Of a stretch of DNA of 64,000 nt, positions 1-12,152 are shown one piece after another. The stretch's first letter is position 1, and each line of letters opens with the position of its first letter. Source of the stretch: Macrocystis pyrifera (Eukaryota; Sar; Phaeophyceae; Laminariales; Laminariaceae); contig JASSKH010000003.1 in assembly GCA_031763025.1 (NCBI GenBank), positions 10,488,734 through 10,552,733 on the forward strand, given 5' to 3'. The position numbers and the translations under genes are program-made. The notes under the pieces are model-generated. The model did not search any database. It was not told the origin of the DNA and saw nothing but the letters and a program-made list of their open reading frames with translations.

Positions 1-4
1 TATT

Positions 5-146
5 AGTCATGGTTTTGTATACCATAACTCACTCGTCATACGTGGTTTCGTATACCATTGTATGCCTGATACATGAATTTGTATCCCATCGTTCGTTACA
101 CGTGGTTTCGTATGCCATCGTGCGTTATAAAAGGTTTAATTTTCGT
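5..146. repeat. Degenerate tandem repeat, unit about 29-37 bp
   Basis: Four imperfect units follow one another, each built around a core like GTGGTTTCGTATACCAT (variants TGGTTTTGTATACCAT, TGAATTTGTATCCCAT and TGGTTTCGTATGCCAT). The array runs off the left edge. No coding potential is visible. Confidence 0.6.
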
Positions 147-1063
147 TGTGTATGTTAATCCTGAACCATGCAAGCGCGCATGCGAAGGACATAAACATAT
201 CCCACTAGTAGTTGATATTTCGTAGTATATGACTGACACACTAGCAAGTCAAATCATGATCATACAAGCCCGTGGTTTTTACTACGCAAGGGGTGACATG
301 ACTAGATGAAAGAGTGCAAAGCTTATACATCAACTACTGCTGTACAATGCCTTGAATGGTAGAAAGCCACAAACCTGTCACTCTTCATAAATGTTCAAAA
401 GCGGTACTGGGTTCTCCAGTATTACGCGTTCAAACATTGGGGGGCGATGTGGGTTCCAGGTTCTCGACCAGACCGTCGCATGGGTATTGTCCCGCGGAGG
501 TCCCACCATTCGCCGAGGTCGTGGATATCCGTATATCTTATTGTACGACTGTGGTCATCCATATTCCATGACTATTTGTTGTCGTCAGCAGAGATGTCGT
601 CAGCAGTGACATTGTCCCGTGACAAGTAGTCACTGCGGATTGGAATGCAAGGCCCGTGCCTCGCACACACTCTCTCTCTTCCTCTTCCATCATCGTTGAT
701 GGTTGTTCGTGAGATCGTCCGTACCGATCCTATACCAAAACCTGGCGTGTCCTACACGCTACACCCTCTAAGAAAGGGAAGTGCCACAGATGTCGAGTCG
801 AACCTGGGGGTCCTCCCCACAATAATGCCTGTCAAATAAGTACTCACGGCAACAGCAGCTGAATCGTGGCAACAGCGGTAGAATTCTAGCATCACTATGA
901 CATGTACAAGCAGGAACAGGTCTACACATGATCGAGGGCATCCTAATAAAAAAAAAAACCTGCACGTGTCATGAAATGTTTCCCTCTACGTTTAAATTAA
1001 TGAGTGTCAAAAGCAGTACCTGGTATATAATACTCTCGTGGTCACAGCAGCAGACTCGTGGCA
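147..1063. other. No gene recognised
   Basis: Only short overlapping frames without recognisable motifs are present. No RNA gene or transposon signature was found here. Confidence 0.5.
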
Positions 1064-1272
1064 ACAGCACCACTACTACCTACTACTACAGTACTACACA
1101 GTACTACTACCGCCACTACTACTGCTACAACTACAACTACTACTATTTATAATACTACGAAGTACTACAGTACGTACTACTACCTGTAGTATTACCACTA
1201 CTACTGCTACTATTAATACTGCTACTGCTACTACTAATACCAATACTACTATACTACTACAACTACTACTAT
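1064..1272. repeat. Imperfect TAC/ACT trinucleotide repeat
   Basis: The stretch is almost wholly TAC/ACT triplets with occasional CAG, GCC and TAT interruptions. Frames through it read as Thr/Tyr/Leu-rich peptides and are treated as noncoding. Confidence 0.85.
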
Positions 1273-1558
1273 GACTATGCCGGATGCACACCGAGACAGG
1301 GGGAGTAGAGAGAGACGGGCGGCAGAATGAGTCTGGCTCTGTGGCTTTTGCCCGGTGCGATTGCCTGCTGCCGAGAGTGTGCGACTGGACAACTCGCTAG
1401 GTATGATACCTGTACATGTCCAGTAGGCACCTGGTACCAATTTCCCTCAGGTATAGACGGACGGAGGGAGCCAGTTTTGTGGTCATGTACGTGCTCGGTG
1501 TGGGGTGCGTGGTGTACGTCAAAGGGCTAGGTGAAACTTATATGACGCTCGACAGACG

Positions 1559-1603
1559 TGTACTGCTGCTGCTGCATCTGCTCCTGTATCTGCTGCCGCT
1601 GCT
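1559..1603. repeat. Imperfect CTG repeat
   Basis: CTG units are interrupted by CAT, TCC, TAT and CCG. It is read as a short microsatellite, and no surrounding gene could be modelled. Confidence 0.7.
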
Positions 1604-4600
1604 GAGATTGATCAAAAACCAAAAAGTGGACGGGTAAAAGCGGGCGGTTTTCACTTTTTTGAGATTTTCTATGCAGAGAATGTTCTTTGTTGTTGAACGT
1701 GCACACAGCTCGTCGTACCACACATAGGTTTTGCATGTCACCTACTCGGCTCGGTGAGGCGGAAAGCAATCCCTTGTTTTTTAGAGCAAACTCGGCGTCG
1801 GTGAACGCCTCGAGCCCCGCAACAGTGCTCGGCCGGGATCCAGACATGCGTCGTAGTGTACCCACGGCCCCCTTGCTTGCCCCGCAGCCGAAAGTGCGAG
1901 AAATAACCCTCGGGCACCGGAGAGCAGCATGCAAAACAAATTAAAGTGCATCCTACACATATACATTATGTGGGACTGAAATATGTGTTGCACATGTTCG
2001 GATGGCAAACGAAGTAGTACAAGGTTGTTCGCTCGAGTTGTTCGCACGATAATCTGCCTCTATTCCGTCGTCTGCAAAGTTAATCCATTGCAATCGTCCA
2101 GTTCGACTCTGACGACAGCCCGTGGGTCGCCGTGCATAAGGCAATCCTTTTCTCAGGCAATTCCATACAAATTTGGTCGACGGTGGCTGAGGAGGTGTGA
2201 TATCTGCAAGTATAGTTAGGTAACGCGCTTGTAGAGCGGCGCTCGCAGCTCATGTTCTTTTCCTTCAAAAGCATTTTCGTCCCGTCCCCCCCCCCCTGCT
2301 GAAGGGTGTAGCGGTAGCTTGTTTTCCTGTGTTTTCGTAAATAAATGTTACCCTCCCCCCCCCCCCCCTCGCTGGCGCTGTAACGGATCGGTATCTGTCG
2401 TTTCTGAGCTTCTTTCGGATAGGCTTCCTTTCTCCTTTTGGCGTTCCTCCATGAGATTTCGTAGCCTCGTAGAGTACAGGCAGGTGCTGGTTTTGAGGAA
2501 CCGCAGTTTCGATTCATGTTCTATTAATAGTTCGTGTAACCGGTGTTTTGCTGCATTTTCTTTTACGGCTCATCTGGGTGGACTGTATAGTGTTATGGGA
2601 TTGCCCTGGACAGCTTGCAAAGGACCAGGATTTAGGAATACTACTGTAGGTCAAATTGTTTGGAAGGGCCTACGTACACACGTCGTATACGTACGGGGAA
2701 GAGGGGCTGAGGCCAAGGCAAGGCCGGTCCTCTTTTCAGACCTCATCCGCCCGAACTGGATACTACTGCAAACCTCTTCTAATGCAACACAAGTGTGTGA
2801 TAACGCGGGACTTACGTGATAGGCAAGGCTGGAAGGGCATACGTGTGTGTCGCAGGGAATCTGTTCACATATCCTGCAGCACAACAATACAATGCATCCG
2901 CCAACGGTCGACTTGCGCGCCAACTTGAAACTATCCCCGGTATATTTTCATCGCTATGTGTGCCACAAAGCCGCGCTGGCATCGATAGTAAATGTAACAC
3001 TACTGCTTCCGTCCCTTCTCTACCATTCATCCCGTCCCGTAAAGAAAATGAGCAGGTAAGAGGTGTGACTTAACTCAAAGAAAAAATAGGAGACGACAGG
3101 GCAATTATTCAATGTGGGCATTTTGGTGTTGCCCAACAACCACTCACCATACACCAGTATACTTCGAAGTATAGGCATAAAAACGACCCGAGAGTATCGA
3201 CGTCATACATGTACTATGTGGTCCACTCGTGTTCGGCGATGTCTTGTTCGTGAATATCAAGCTCGAGACCGCCCCCCGGAGAGTCACCGCGGAGATGCGG
3301 AATACCATGGTACCAGGTACAACGAAGGTGGAGGTAATTGCCCTTAACGTTTTCCAGTATGTACAACCTGGTTCAAGTATATTGCCCCAAACATTGTCCG
3401 CCACGAATGCCAGTCGCAACATCTACCCGAGTGTCACATATTTGGTTTTACACTGACCGTAATGAGCAGCGGAAGAGCGTAGCATAACCAGTTTGTTTTT
3501 GCTACGGGCCTGGGGCTGGCTCTAGGATCGAACTTGTTTCCCGACCAATCAAAGGCCTCATGAAGGTCAATAATAGTCAGGCGTTGTTTTTTTCAAGTTT
3601 ATTTCTGAGCGAACCGGTTGCAGGTACTCCAAGGCATGTCTGTAAAACGTTTGGAGCAATTTTCAAACAACTGACTGCGTAGCACCAATATCAAGTCATG
3701 TCCAACCCCAAAAGCTGCTCCTACACTAAACCTAAGCAATTTCAAGGCAACGCCTGTTTTTTATTCACTTTTACCACATAAAAGTCCGAATAGCCGCGGG
3801 TTTTTTCTAGACTGATCGCGATTGTTCGCACACGTATTCTATGAGTCCCTTCCAAGCCGTTACCAATTGGGGTATTATTTTCATTTTTTTTCTCCGGAAA
3901 ATGGGATCTCTTGAAACCCGAACAACCCAAAAAAAACAAAAACCAATACTACTGGAAAAAAAAAGAACATTATGTAAAGGGTTGGCAGGGGCTTTCGGAA
4001 CACGTGTGCCAAACTCACGGTCTATCTATCTGCAGAAACGGCGTGGACATTAGATGCTCACCAATTTTTGCGGCGGTATGCTCGAACCAGCACGTACGCA
4101 TATACATATGGTATTAGTATTCATGCTTGATACCAGGTATGGCACTATCGTTAACGGTGAAGAAGAATAAAATAAACGCCAACAGCCAAGAACAGCAACG
4201 TTCCGCAGGTGCTCCCGGCATACCTCACACTCCGAGAATACACGGAATATCGAGAGTATTTCGTTCTGCGAGTACTAAAAGTGTTGCAGTACTGGCGGCT
4301 GAAACATTTCGAGTACCGGCACTTTGAGCAGTAGTGACGGCCGACATACTGCGAGTACACGGCAGTATCCGCAATACCGAACTCCGAAAAGCTCACTGTA
4401 TGAGAAGTATCGAATCCTGGCATATTGCCAGTAATCTCAGTGCCTCCAGTGATTCCCCCTCGAAAGGGGTTTACTCCAACTCCCAATCGTGGGGCCATCT
4501 ATGTAAATTTTGTGCCGAAAATTGTAGATAAAATTCTCGACATGGTGCACAGGATCCTCACAACTATTTATCACCCCTCACACGGGATTCGTCGGGCAAG
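1604..4600. other. Gene-poor interval with two poly(C) runs
   Basis: No convincing gene was found. Poly(C) runs lie at about 2,286-2,298 and 2,357-2,369. The longest open frame is 166 codons (2,319-2,819, +); it begins in a poly(C) run and shows no motif. About 4,240-4,440 is rich in GAGTA/AGTAC words and may be a decayed repeat. Confidence 0.45.
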
Positions 4601-5129
4601 CTTCCTGCTGCTCTCGGTTGCTCTCCGGCTGGGGTAGAGCTCGGGCCTGCGACTTCCCCAATGCCTGGCACGTGTCAGAGCTCCCAGAGGAGTGCGGCGC
4701 TGACCTTGTTCGCGTGCCGAACTGTTGTAGCGGTCGGACATGGTCGAGCCGACGGTGATGGTCAGCGACACAGCGGGAAAGAACATCACAGCTGTTTCGA
4801 CGCCCCAATTTTTCCTGCGAAACGGTGTTGTGTCATTGTCGCGGAAAGTGCGGACCTCGTAGCGAATGGAGAAGACGGACCAGTACTCGCGAGAGTACGC
4901 AATCATTCGGTGTCATCAAGGAGGATATGGAGGTCGGGGTGCATTGTACAGCTACCCCCAGTGCGTTGGAATTTTGGCAAGAACTGAGCAAGGCGAAGGA
5001 GGACTAAGCGGAATCAGTACATCGGTCGGGGAAAGTGCAGGATGGACGAGAGGAAATATTCAGCTCGGAAAAAAATGGAGGAAACGTCGAAGGAATCGAA
5101 GGGAAGCTCGGGAGCTACGCGCAGATGCG

Positions 5130-6990
5130 AGGGCTAGGTCCAGAGCTGAGAAACTCATTGTGGGTAAGTTCAACGTCTGCACGCTCGCCTTCGACGGAAA
5201 AACGTCACAGGCCACAACGGTTACAAGTGTGCCAGGAGTTAGCTGTGATGTCAGGTCTCCAAGAGACTGGACGAGAAGGGCAGAATACCTATACGGCCAT
5301 GGGATATACAGGTTTTAGCTCTGGGGCAGATGCAGGCAAGCACAAGAGAAAGGGAACGCACGGCGTCGGACAAGCGACGAAAAGTCTGTTGTGGAAGGGG
5401 TGGGTAAGGATGGTCTCGTGGTGGAGTGCATCAGTGCTACATTGATGAAATTTTGCGTCCAACTCGAAGTCAAATCAAATGATGCGTCGAGTGTCACGGG
5501 CTATGCTCTTACAGAAGAGAAACTAGCCCACGAGCAGGATCACTTTGGAATGCACTCGACAACGTGATCCCCGGGGTTCCCAGTGGAGACCACCTGTACC
5601 GGCAAACGCGAAAACGGCTATGCCGACCTTAAGGTGCTGATAGCATACGTACGTCACTAACTGGCCGATAACGGGAAACGACTGCTGCTCCACGCAACAG
5701 ACAACAAGCTTGCGCTCCTCAATACGTTTTTCGCCACGCCTACTAGCGGAGTATGGTGCACGTTCCAATCCTCAGACTGGAGGAAAGGCTAGCACCGATT
5801 GGATCACATATTGACACTACAAGTTAATAGGCACCTCGTCCGCAACACAACCAGGTTTAGACCACCAGAGGAGCGCCATAAACCGGACCACATCGCGTGG
5901 TCACGCGTAATTTCTCTCTCTAGCCGGTTTGCACAGAATCGTCGGAAGCTAGCAAGCAGGTGTCAGCGGATTATTGATCTATGTCAACGGTGGATGACAG
6001 ACCCGGGGCTCCGAGCACACCTCGATAACGAGACGACCGCGAGTGGAGGAAAGAGGGTGGAGGCACGGGCCGGGAAAGTCGATGGACAGGGGAAGGAAGA
6101 GAGAGGCCAGACATGATGGGAAACGTTTTACGTTGACGATGCGGGCATCGTCACGGTCACCAGGAGGGTTGGAGAGGATGACGACGGTGATCGTGAATGC
6201 GTGCGCGGTGTGCAGGATTACGGCATCGGGGGCAAAGACGGAGACCATGTGCCTGCTAACCGAAAAGGGGGGGAAAGTGCCGTTCACCGCCACTGCAGCC
6301 GGCCAGATGTACAAACAAACAGTCGAGTTTGTGTACTTAGGTGGGGCTATCAGCGCAGAGAGCGGTCTCTGTGTCGAGGTATCGCGGCGACTCCAGAGGG
6401 CATGGTCGTGCTCCCGTCGGAATAAGGTTGAAATATATGACCGCCCGGGTCTGCGCTTGCGGCTGAAGGTGCGAATGCTGAAAGCCGAGGCAATCGAGAC
6501 GCTACTGTATGGGAGCGTCACATAGAGCCCGAACAAAGCTTATTGCGACAGGCTACGGCAGATCCACTGCAAAATTCTCCTCCAATGCTTCGGTTGGCGA
6601 AAGCGGAAGCGCGAAGACTATACTCTATTCCACGGCGACGCGTTTGTCCAGGCAGACCCCGAAAATACTGAGGCCACGGTGCGCAGACGGAGGGTATTGT
6701 TTACGGGTTTCGTGGCACGTATGGGAAAGGAGTGCCTGCCGAGGAGGGTGATGTTTGGGGAGATGGTCGGGTTGGGGCCTAATCCACAGGATAGGACAAG
6801 GAGTGCATAATACGTCTCGAGGGAGATCTGAAAGATTTCGGTATCAAGTCCCAAGGGTGGCACGAAGCAGCACAAAAGGCCGTCAGATGGTGCCGACGGT
6901 TTGAGGACAGGGTGGAGGCTGTCATGTAGAAGTGGCATGACGCAGAGAAGAATAGAGCGGCCGTGCGACACGGGACGGTTGCAACCATGA
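5130..6990 (+). pseudogene. LINE-1: decayed non-LTR retrotransposon
   Basis: Frames on the + strand join into the remains of a LINE polyprotein. An apurinic-endonuclease domain is seen at about 5,155-5,440 (GKFNVCTLAF, then LQETGREGQ in a second frame). It is followed by the endonuclease C-terminal part (LLHATDNKLALLNTF-like, near 5,675-5,730). The reverse-transcriptase catalytic box reads FYVDDAGIV near 6,128-6,155. Next come a conserved segment, VEFVYLGGAIS (about 6,325-6,360) and LKAEAIETLLYG (about 6,480-6,515), and a C-terminal tail to about 6,960. Multiple frameshifts and stops show it is dead. The jump from the endonuclease to the catalytic box within about 100 bp shows that most of the RT fingers/palm was deleted. 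Its sequence is unlike LINE-2 at 15-19 kb, so it is a separate family. The 5' and 3' ends could not be fixed. Confidence 0.75.
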
Positions 6991-7513
6991 CACCAACCGT
7001 TGACACCAACACACGCGCGCGGGGGGGGAGGGGGTGTCCTCCCCAGGGGCTGACGTCTGGGTATGGCCATAATCGCCATGATGCGTGCCTTCGTATGACC
7101 GTAAGTAGTTTGCGTAGGGACGCCCGGACTTCCTCGCCTTTCCATAAGTCTCCACTGCCTGCTTGTTATTTTCGTTTTATATATTTTTCCTTTATCACTT
7201 TTTCGCTTCTTTTGTACGCGTGCGAATTCATCGCTGGCTGTTCGTGTTCTAGCTTTTGTTTCGCCACCTCCCCTCCTGCTTGCGAGTCTGCGAGTCGGCT
7301 TACAATATTTCGTACTATCTTATTTTTCTTCGTTTTCCTCTGTTTCTATTTTTGTTTTGTTCCATTTCGTGTTTCCTCCTCGTCTGCGATCTGCTCGTTA
7401 TCTGCTACGTACCATACGTACTTCGAAGTATAGATGAGGAAGGTTGTCGCAGGGGAAACCTGGTGTTTTGGGAGCAACGGGTAAAAAGATACATCACTTG
7501 CAGAACGATAATT

Positions 7514-7823
7514 TAGAAGGTTTGTACAAGAAAAATGGGGGGCTTAGTACGGGGTATTAATAGGGAAAATGAGAGTTTCACGATCGGTAGGAGATAGAGA
7601 CGAACGAGATTCAGATGCAAGCAAGCAGCCGTAGGTCATTGTGAAGAGCGGAGTCGCCGGTGCGGCAAAGTAGCCAGGATAGCTGACGGGCGAAGTCTGC
7701 ACGAGCTGAACAGAGCCGGGTGCCGAGCAAGGGACGCCAAGGAGTCGTCAAGTTTTGTTTTTTTCTTGTCGTCAGTTTTGTTTTTTTGGTTATCGAGTAG
7801 TATTCATCGGAGCGGCGAGCGAG
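7514..7823 (+). mobile_element. 5' region of the DIRS-like element
   Basis: This leader is repeated at about 28,640-28,910 with high similarity (both contain GAGAGTTTCACGATCGGTA and GTCGTCAAGTTTTG). In both places it precedes DIRS-type debris, so it is read as the conserved 5' non-coding end. A 45 bp stretch just upstream (7,435-7,480) resembles 25,788-25,830 beyond the recombinase and may be part of the terminal repeats. Exact element ends were not determined. Confidence 0.6.
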
Positions 7824-8473
7824 GATGGCGTTTCCACCACGTCTTTCTCAGAGCCAGCTGCGCGAAGAGGAGCAAAACCAATGGATGGACGGCCCGAGCC
7901 TAATCAGGCAGTCGACCCGCGAAACAGACGGCCGGCAACGCAGAGGACGGGCAGTTTTCAGCAGGAGGCAAGGACAACCACGGTACGAGGATGCAAGGGA
8001 ATCTGTTGAATAACATTGGTTCCGGTACGAGACACGTGCAGTTTTCGCTGGGAGTTGGTACGTCAGCGCGTCGCGGAGTCCGCATACCGTCGGGTAGGGG
8101 ATACCACATATCGACAGGCCGTGGACGGGGGGTCGGCGCGAATAGAGACCGGGAGCAGGATCAGACAACACATCGTTTCTCCTCCCCGCAGCTCAACATT
8201 GTTTTCAGCCCAGCCCCCGGTTTCCGGGGGGCCCCTTTCCGACTGGGGGCAGTTCGTACTAGCCGGAGGCCGGGGGTGGGCGGGATCACCATCAGCTCAG
8301 TGCTTTTAGCGGGAAATCGCAGGCGTCAGGGGGGGCGTCAGCCCCACCGGAGCAGCAGCAGCAGCAGCAAAAGGGATGGGCACCACAGCAGCAGCGGTGG
8401 AGGTGGGAATCGCAGCGGCCACGGCAGGGGGGGGCACTGCAGCAACAAAGGTGGGCGCCGGAGGGACGGGGGG
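7824..8473 (+). pseudogene. DIRS-like element, gag-like 5' coding region
   Basis: An ATG at 7,824 opens a 62-codon frame (MAFPPRLSQSQLREEEQNQW at its start) ending at 8,013. Other frames then carry Gln/Ser/Gly/Arg-rich sequence with a CAG run near 8,350. The low-complexity, Gln-rich composition suits a gag-type nucleic-acid-binding protein. Position immediately after the 5' leader and upstream of reverse transcriptase on the same strand supports this. There is no diagnostic motif, so the gag label rests on context. The frame is broken by stops and then by the SINE at 8,474. Confidence 0.45.
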
Positions 8474-8808
8474 TACTCGATAGGAGAGATGTACTCGATC
8501 TCATGCATGGCCGTAGTCGTATGACCATAGACCCTCGCATCCCTACAATGCCGGAACGGGGCATGTCGGGCTTTCACCGACCAGGCAGACATTGCTTGCA
8601 CCAATCGCGAAGCGCCGTGAGGTGCCCGGCGAGTCGCATGAAGGGTGAGCTGCATCCTACTAAGAACCGCTTGTGAGGCGGATTTTCTTGCATATGGATG
8701 ACAGCCTCAATGAGTTAGTTTAATATCCGGTGTAGCCACTTCCAGAGACAACAATGGGAGTACTATGTCACTGCCTCTTGGGTGCCTTACCTGGAACACT
8801 ACGTGATA
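8474..8808 (-). mobile_element. 5'-truncated SINE copy with 11 bp target-site duplication
   Basis: The copy reads from its 3' end (GTACTCGATAGGAGAG next to a G run) to an internal point at 8,808, lacking about 190 bp of the element's 5' part. CGGAGGGACGG occurs at 8,459-8,469 and again at 8,809-8,819, exactly bracketing the copy. A 5' truncation plus a target-site duplication is what target-primed reverse transcription produces. It belongs to the subfamily whose tail has two GTACTCGAT blocks, like 26,867 and 43,270. Confidence 0.85.
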
Positions 8809-8819
8809 CGGAGGGACGG

Positions 8820-9278
8820 TGGGGGGATATGTTGGGGAGAACGGGCACCGGATCTACGGCAATATCAACAGCAGCAGCAGCTGCGGCAGCAGCCGTCACG
8901 TCCAACGCAACAGCAGCGCAGGGGGGCGGCCGAAAGCCGGGGGGGGGGGTCGGGGAAGTAAGCGCGTGGCATATAGAGGGGTCAGGATCGCGGCAGCAGC
9001 AAGTATGAGCACCCGAAGTACAGTGAGGGAGGGGGGGGTGCAAGCCCTTGGGAGACGGGGGGACGGGAGCCCCAGCCGCAGCTGCAACAGAGACTGCGGT
9101 CAGAAGGACAGGTGGGCGCAGAACGGCTCTTGGGTGGGGAGACGCGGCCGGCACCACACACAGCACCAGGCAGGAGTGGAGGGTACAGGAAGGAGGCCCA
9201 CAGCAGATGTGCTTCGGGGGAATGGGAAGAAAGCCGTGAGATTGTTCGCCCGGATGGCCGCAAGGTTTGAGGGGGGGG
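8820..9278 (+). pseudogene. DIRS-like element, Gln-rich gag-like segment
   Basis: Between two SINEs the sequence resumes with CAG/CGG-rich coding-like DNA (ATCAACAGCAGCAGCAGC near 8,865). A 214-codon frame spans 8,819-9,463 but runs into the next SINE, so only the part before 9,279 can be original. No motif is recognised; the assignment comes from position in the interrupted element. Confidence 0.35.
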
Positions 9279-9774
9279 TACTCATTAGCATACTTGGCGG
9301 TAGTCGTATGACCAAAGACCCTCACATCTATCCAATGCCGGGATGGAGCACGTCGAGTTTTCACCGACCAGGCAGACATTGCTTGCACCAAGCGCGAAGC
9401 GCCCTGAGGTGTTCGGCGTGTCGCATGAAGTGTGAGCTCCATCGTACTATGAACCGCTTGTGAGGCGGACTTGCATATGGACGACAGCTTCAATGAGTTC
9501 ATTTATTTTCCGGTGTGACCACTTCCAGAGACAGTAATGGGATTACTATGCAACTGCCTCGCGGAGGCCTTACCATAAGCGCTACGTGATGCGATCATTC
9601 CCCTTGGGCGGACTAAAGGTTCTCTACCCCGCACAGATGATCTAACTTGATAGCCAGCTATGACCGACCGCAAAAAAAAAAAGTATCCTGGTTGTCTAGC
9701 TCACGTAGTGAGCGGCATGTTTTACAGTGCCGATGCCTAACGACGCCAAGCCAACCTATGTAAAATATACAGTA
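9279..9774 (-). mobile_element. SINE copy, near full length
   Basis: It carries the family hallmarks in order: TACTCATT after a G run, the CGTAGTCGTATGACC block, CATTGCTTGCACCAAGCGCG, CACTTCCAGAGACAG, a poly(A) stretch near 9,671, then GACGCCAAGCCAACC and a second G run. The element's sense is the minus strand. Confidence 0.85.
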
Positions 9775-11008
9775 GGGGGGGGAGGGGGAGAAGGATGTAG
9801 CAAGCAATCTCTGGTGGAGATGCAATGACCGAAAAGCGGTCACAAAGAAATGGTATGGGCATCGCTGCAAGGGGACGGGAAAGAACCATCGTTTCTATCA
9901 GTGGAGACCATGAGCGTGTACACCGAAACATTCATCATCAAGGCGGGGGGGGGGGTCGCGGCAGGTAGTTTTGCTAGCCAGGATCGATGTCCGGAACTTC
10001 TCGCAGAGAGGGCACGTTGGCTTCGCGGCAGGGACTCCATAGGTTACTCTAGGCCACAGGATGGAGGCCCTGTCTCTGTTGCTGATGTGTCTCACGCAGT
10101 TCGTAGCAGACGATAAATAAGACTTCCCGCAAGCATCATTGCGCTGGATGAGCAAGCTGGTCGAGCGTTTCAGGGTTGTCGCGCAAGGGGTGGGGACTTT
10201 CCACGCGCAGAACGTGCAGATGGCGGTTTCGGCGCTGTTCCAGGCATAGTTTTGTCAGTGCTTCAACGAGGAAATGCAGCAGTGGCCGCAGGAACTAGCC
10301 AGCTAGGCGCACCTACTGAAGCAGGAACCGGGAAGCTCGTTTCCCGGTCCAAGTAATATAGGTCCGATGCCCCTACCGCTGTTCGCGCGGACTCATACGT
10401 CGGTCACGGCGGCCCCCATCTACCTGGAGGACACAGCGTATGCCGGGGACTCCGTGCGGGGGAGCATAAGAAGGGACGGGAGACGGTGAGAGGAGAGGGG
10501 GGAGCAAGCGGAGGCTGCGGGGAGGGGGGTGTGTGTGCTCGGGAGGCGGGGGGGGGCAAGGGGCGAAGGGGGTTGGGGGAGGAGGGGGAGGGGGACGGGG
10601 GGGGGGGGGGGGAGGGGGGGGCAGGCGCCATATGACCGCCCCTTCCGCGACTACACCGAATATATTGCGTGCCTGCACGAGCCTAAAACTAATTTTCCGT
10701 GCAGGTGCAGGCGCCCCACAGCCTTAAGACAGCGCAGGGCGCATTTTTGCCGAGGAAGGGGGACGGGTCGCGCAAGCGCAACAGAGAGGGAGATGGGGGG
10801 GGGGGGGGGGGGGGGGGGCAGGGAAGCGGAAGGGGGGAGAAAAAGGGAGAGAGGGGAGTGACGGGCCGGTGAGAAAATGCGAACACGGGCTCCGCCGAGC
10901 AGCGGGGTCAACCATATGAGCAACCGACATTAGTTCCGAGGCAACCATGACGAGGATAACGATGGAGACTTCAGGTTGGGCTCTGGGCCAAGGCGGGGGG
11001 AAGAGGAG
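9775..11008. other. DIRS-like internal sequence with G-rich tracts
   Basis: The segment lies between two SINE copies and is presumed part of the interrupted element. Frames of 60-110 codons are present without recognisable motifs. Strongly purine/G-rich tracts at about 10,470-10,625 and 10,780-10,860 include two uninterrupted G runs. Long frames there are low-complexity Gly/Arg or Pro runs. Confidence 0.4.
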
Positions 11009-11531
11009 TACTCATTATCATGCATGGTCGTAGTCGTTTGATCATAGACCCTCGCATCCCTACAATGCCGGATTGGAGCACGTGGGGTTTCGCCGACCTG
11101 GCAGACATTGCTTGCACCAAGAGCGAAGCGCCGTGAGGTGTTCGGCAAATCACATGAAGGGTGAGCTGCATCATACCATGAACCGCTCTTGAGGCGAATT
11201 TTCTTGTATATGGACGACAGCGTCAATAAACTGATTTATTTTCCGGTGTGGCCACTTCCGGACACAGAAACGGATTCACATTGTAACTGCCTCGTAGGTG
11301 CCTTGCCATATACACAACATGTGATACGATCACCCCCTTGTGCGGAGGGAAGGTTCTCCCCGCATAGAAATGATCTAGCTCGGCCGCCAGCCGTGGTGAC
11401 CCCCCAAAAGAAAAAAAGAAAAAAAAACGGTATCCTGGTTGTCTAGCTCACGCAGTGAGAGGCGTGTTTTACAGCGTCGTCGCCAACTGACGCCAACCCA
11501 ACCTATACATATACCAGGTACAAAAATGTAG
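11009..11531 (-). mobile_element. SINE copy, full length
   Basis: It has the same block order as the other copies, starting TACTCATTATCATGCATGG and ending GACGCCAACCCAACC, then an AT-rich leader and a G run. A poly(A) stretch interrupted by G lies near 11,410. The flanks are G-rich, so a duplication cannot be defined. Confidence 0.85.
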
Positions 11532-11562
11532 GGGGGGCAAGGGGGGGAGGGGGACTCCAAGG

Positions 11563-12152
11563 TTGGTGGTTGCGTCAGAAAAAGGTGCGATATCCGGCCG
11601 GCGCAGAAGAGCAGAAGCGTTGGCAGGTAACACAGGGGTTATTGGGGAAAGTGTCGCCGAAGTAGAAGGCCACAACTTTCATGCCGGCTCTAGCCTCGAT
11701 CGCGGGGACGAATTCATCGCGAGTTACGACAGGGCGCCAGAGGGGAGCGGGGGTGGGATTTATGGGGCAGGTAGTACGTTGGTTGAGCAGATCGTTGACA
11801 GCACCCCACATGAGCCCGGAGCACGTGGAAGCGTTCTTTGCGGACAAGCACCGGTTTCCCGGAATCGATAATTACGCGCGTAGGGGTGCCAGTGGACGTG
11901 CAGTCGGGGGAGACCTAGTCAAGGAGCTCGACTCGCACACGAAAACCATTTAAGCGCAGAGAAATTTGACGAGGTGGCGTGGGAGAAGACAGTGGCGGAC
12001 GTTGCGGGTGGCCGAACAATCATTTTTCCGAAGGAGCAGATGGGGTAGGTACCGGAATTGCGGGTGCCGCCGGTAGAGGTCGTGCAGGAGCGGGAAAGAA
12101 TATAGTAACACATTATATTACTTTCGAGCACAGGGATGGACAGGGGGGGGGG
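11563..12152 (+). pseudogene. DIRS-like element, region just upstream of reverse transcriptase
   Basis: Frames join into LVKELDSH, then KFDEVAWEKTVADVAGG near 11,963-12,013, then VTHYITFEHRDGQG ending at about 12,143. This is the lead-in to the RT of DIRS-type elements as I recall the family. The frame is cut at 12,143-12,152 by the G run of the SINE array. It resumes at about 20,276 with VNSTTDWDETPACALAEV, which shows the array landed inside this open frame. Confidence 0.6.

Noticed and set aside
10529-10861. Gly/Arg-rich and Pro-rich frames in the G-rich tracts
   Set aside because: Low-complexity translation of purine runs on either strand, with no motif or splice support.
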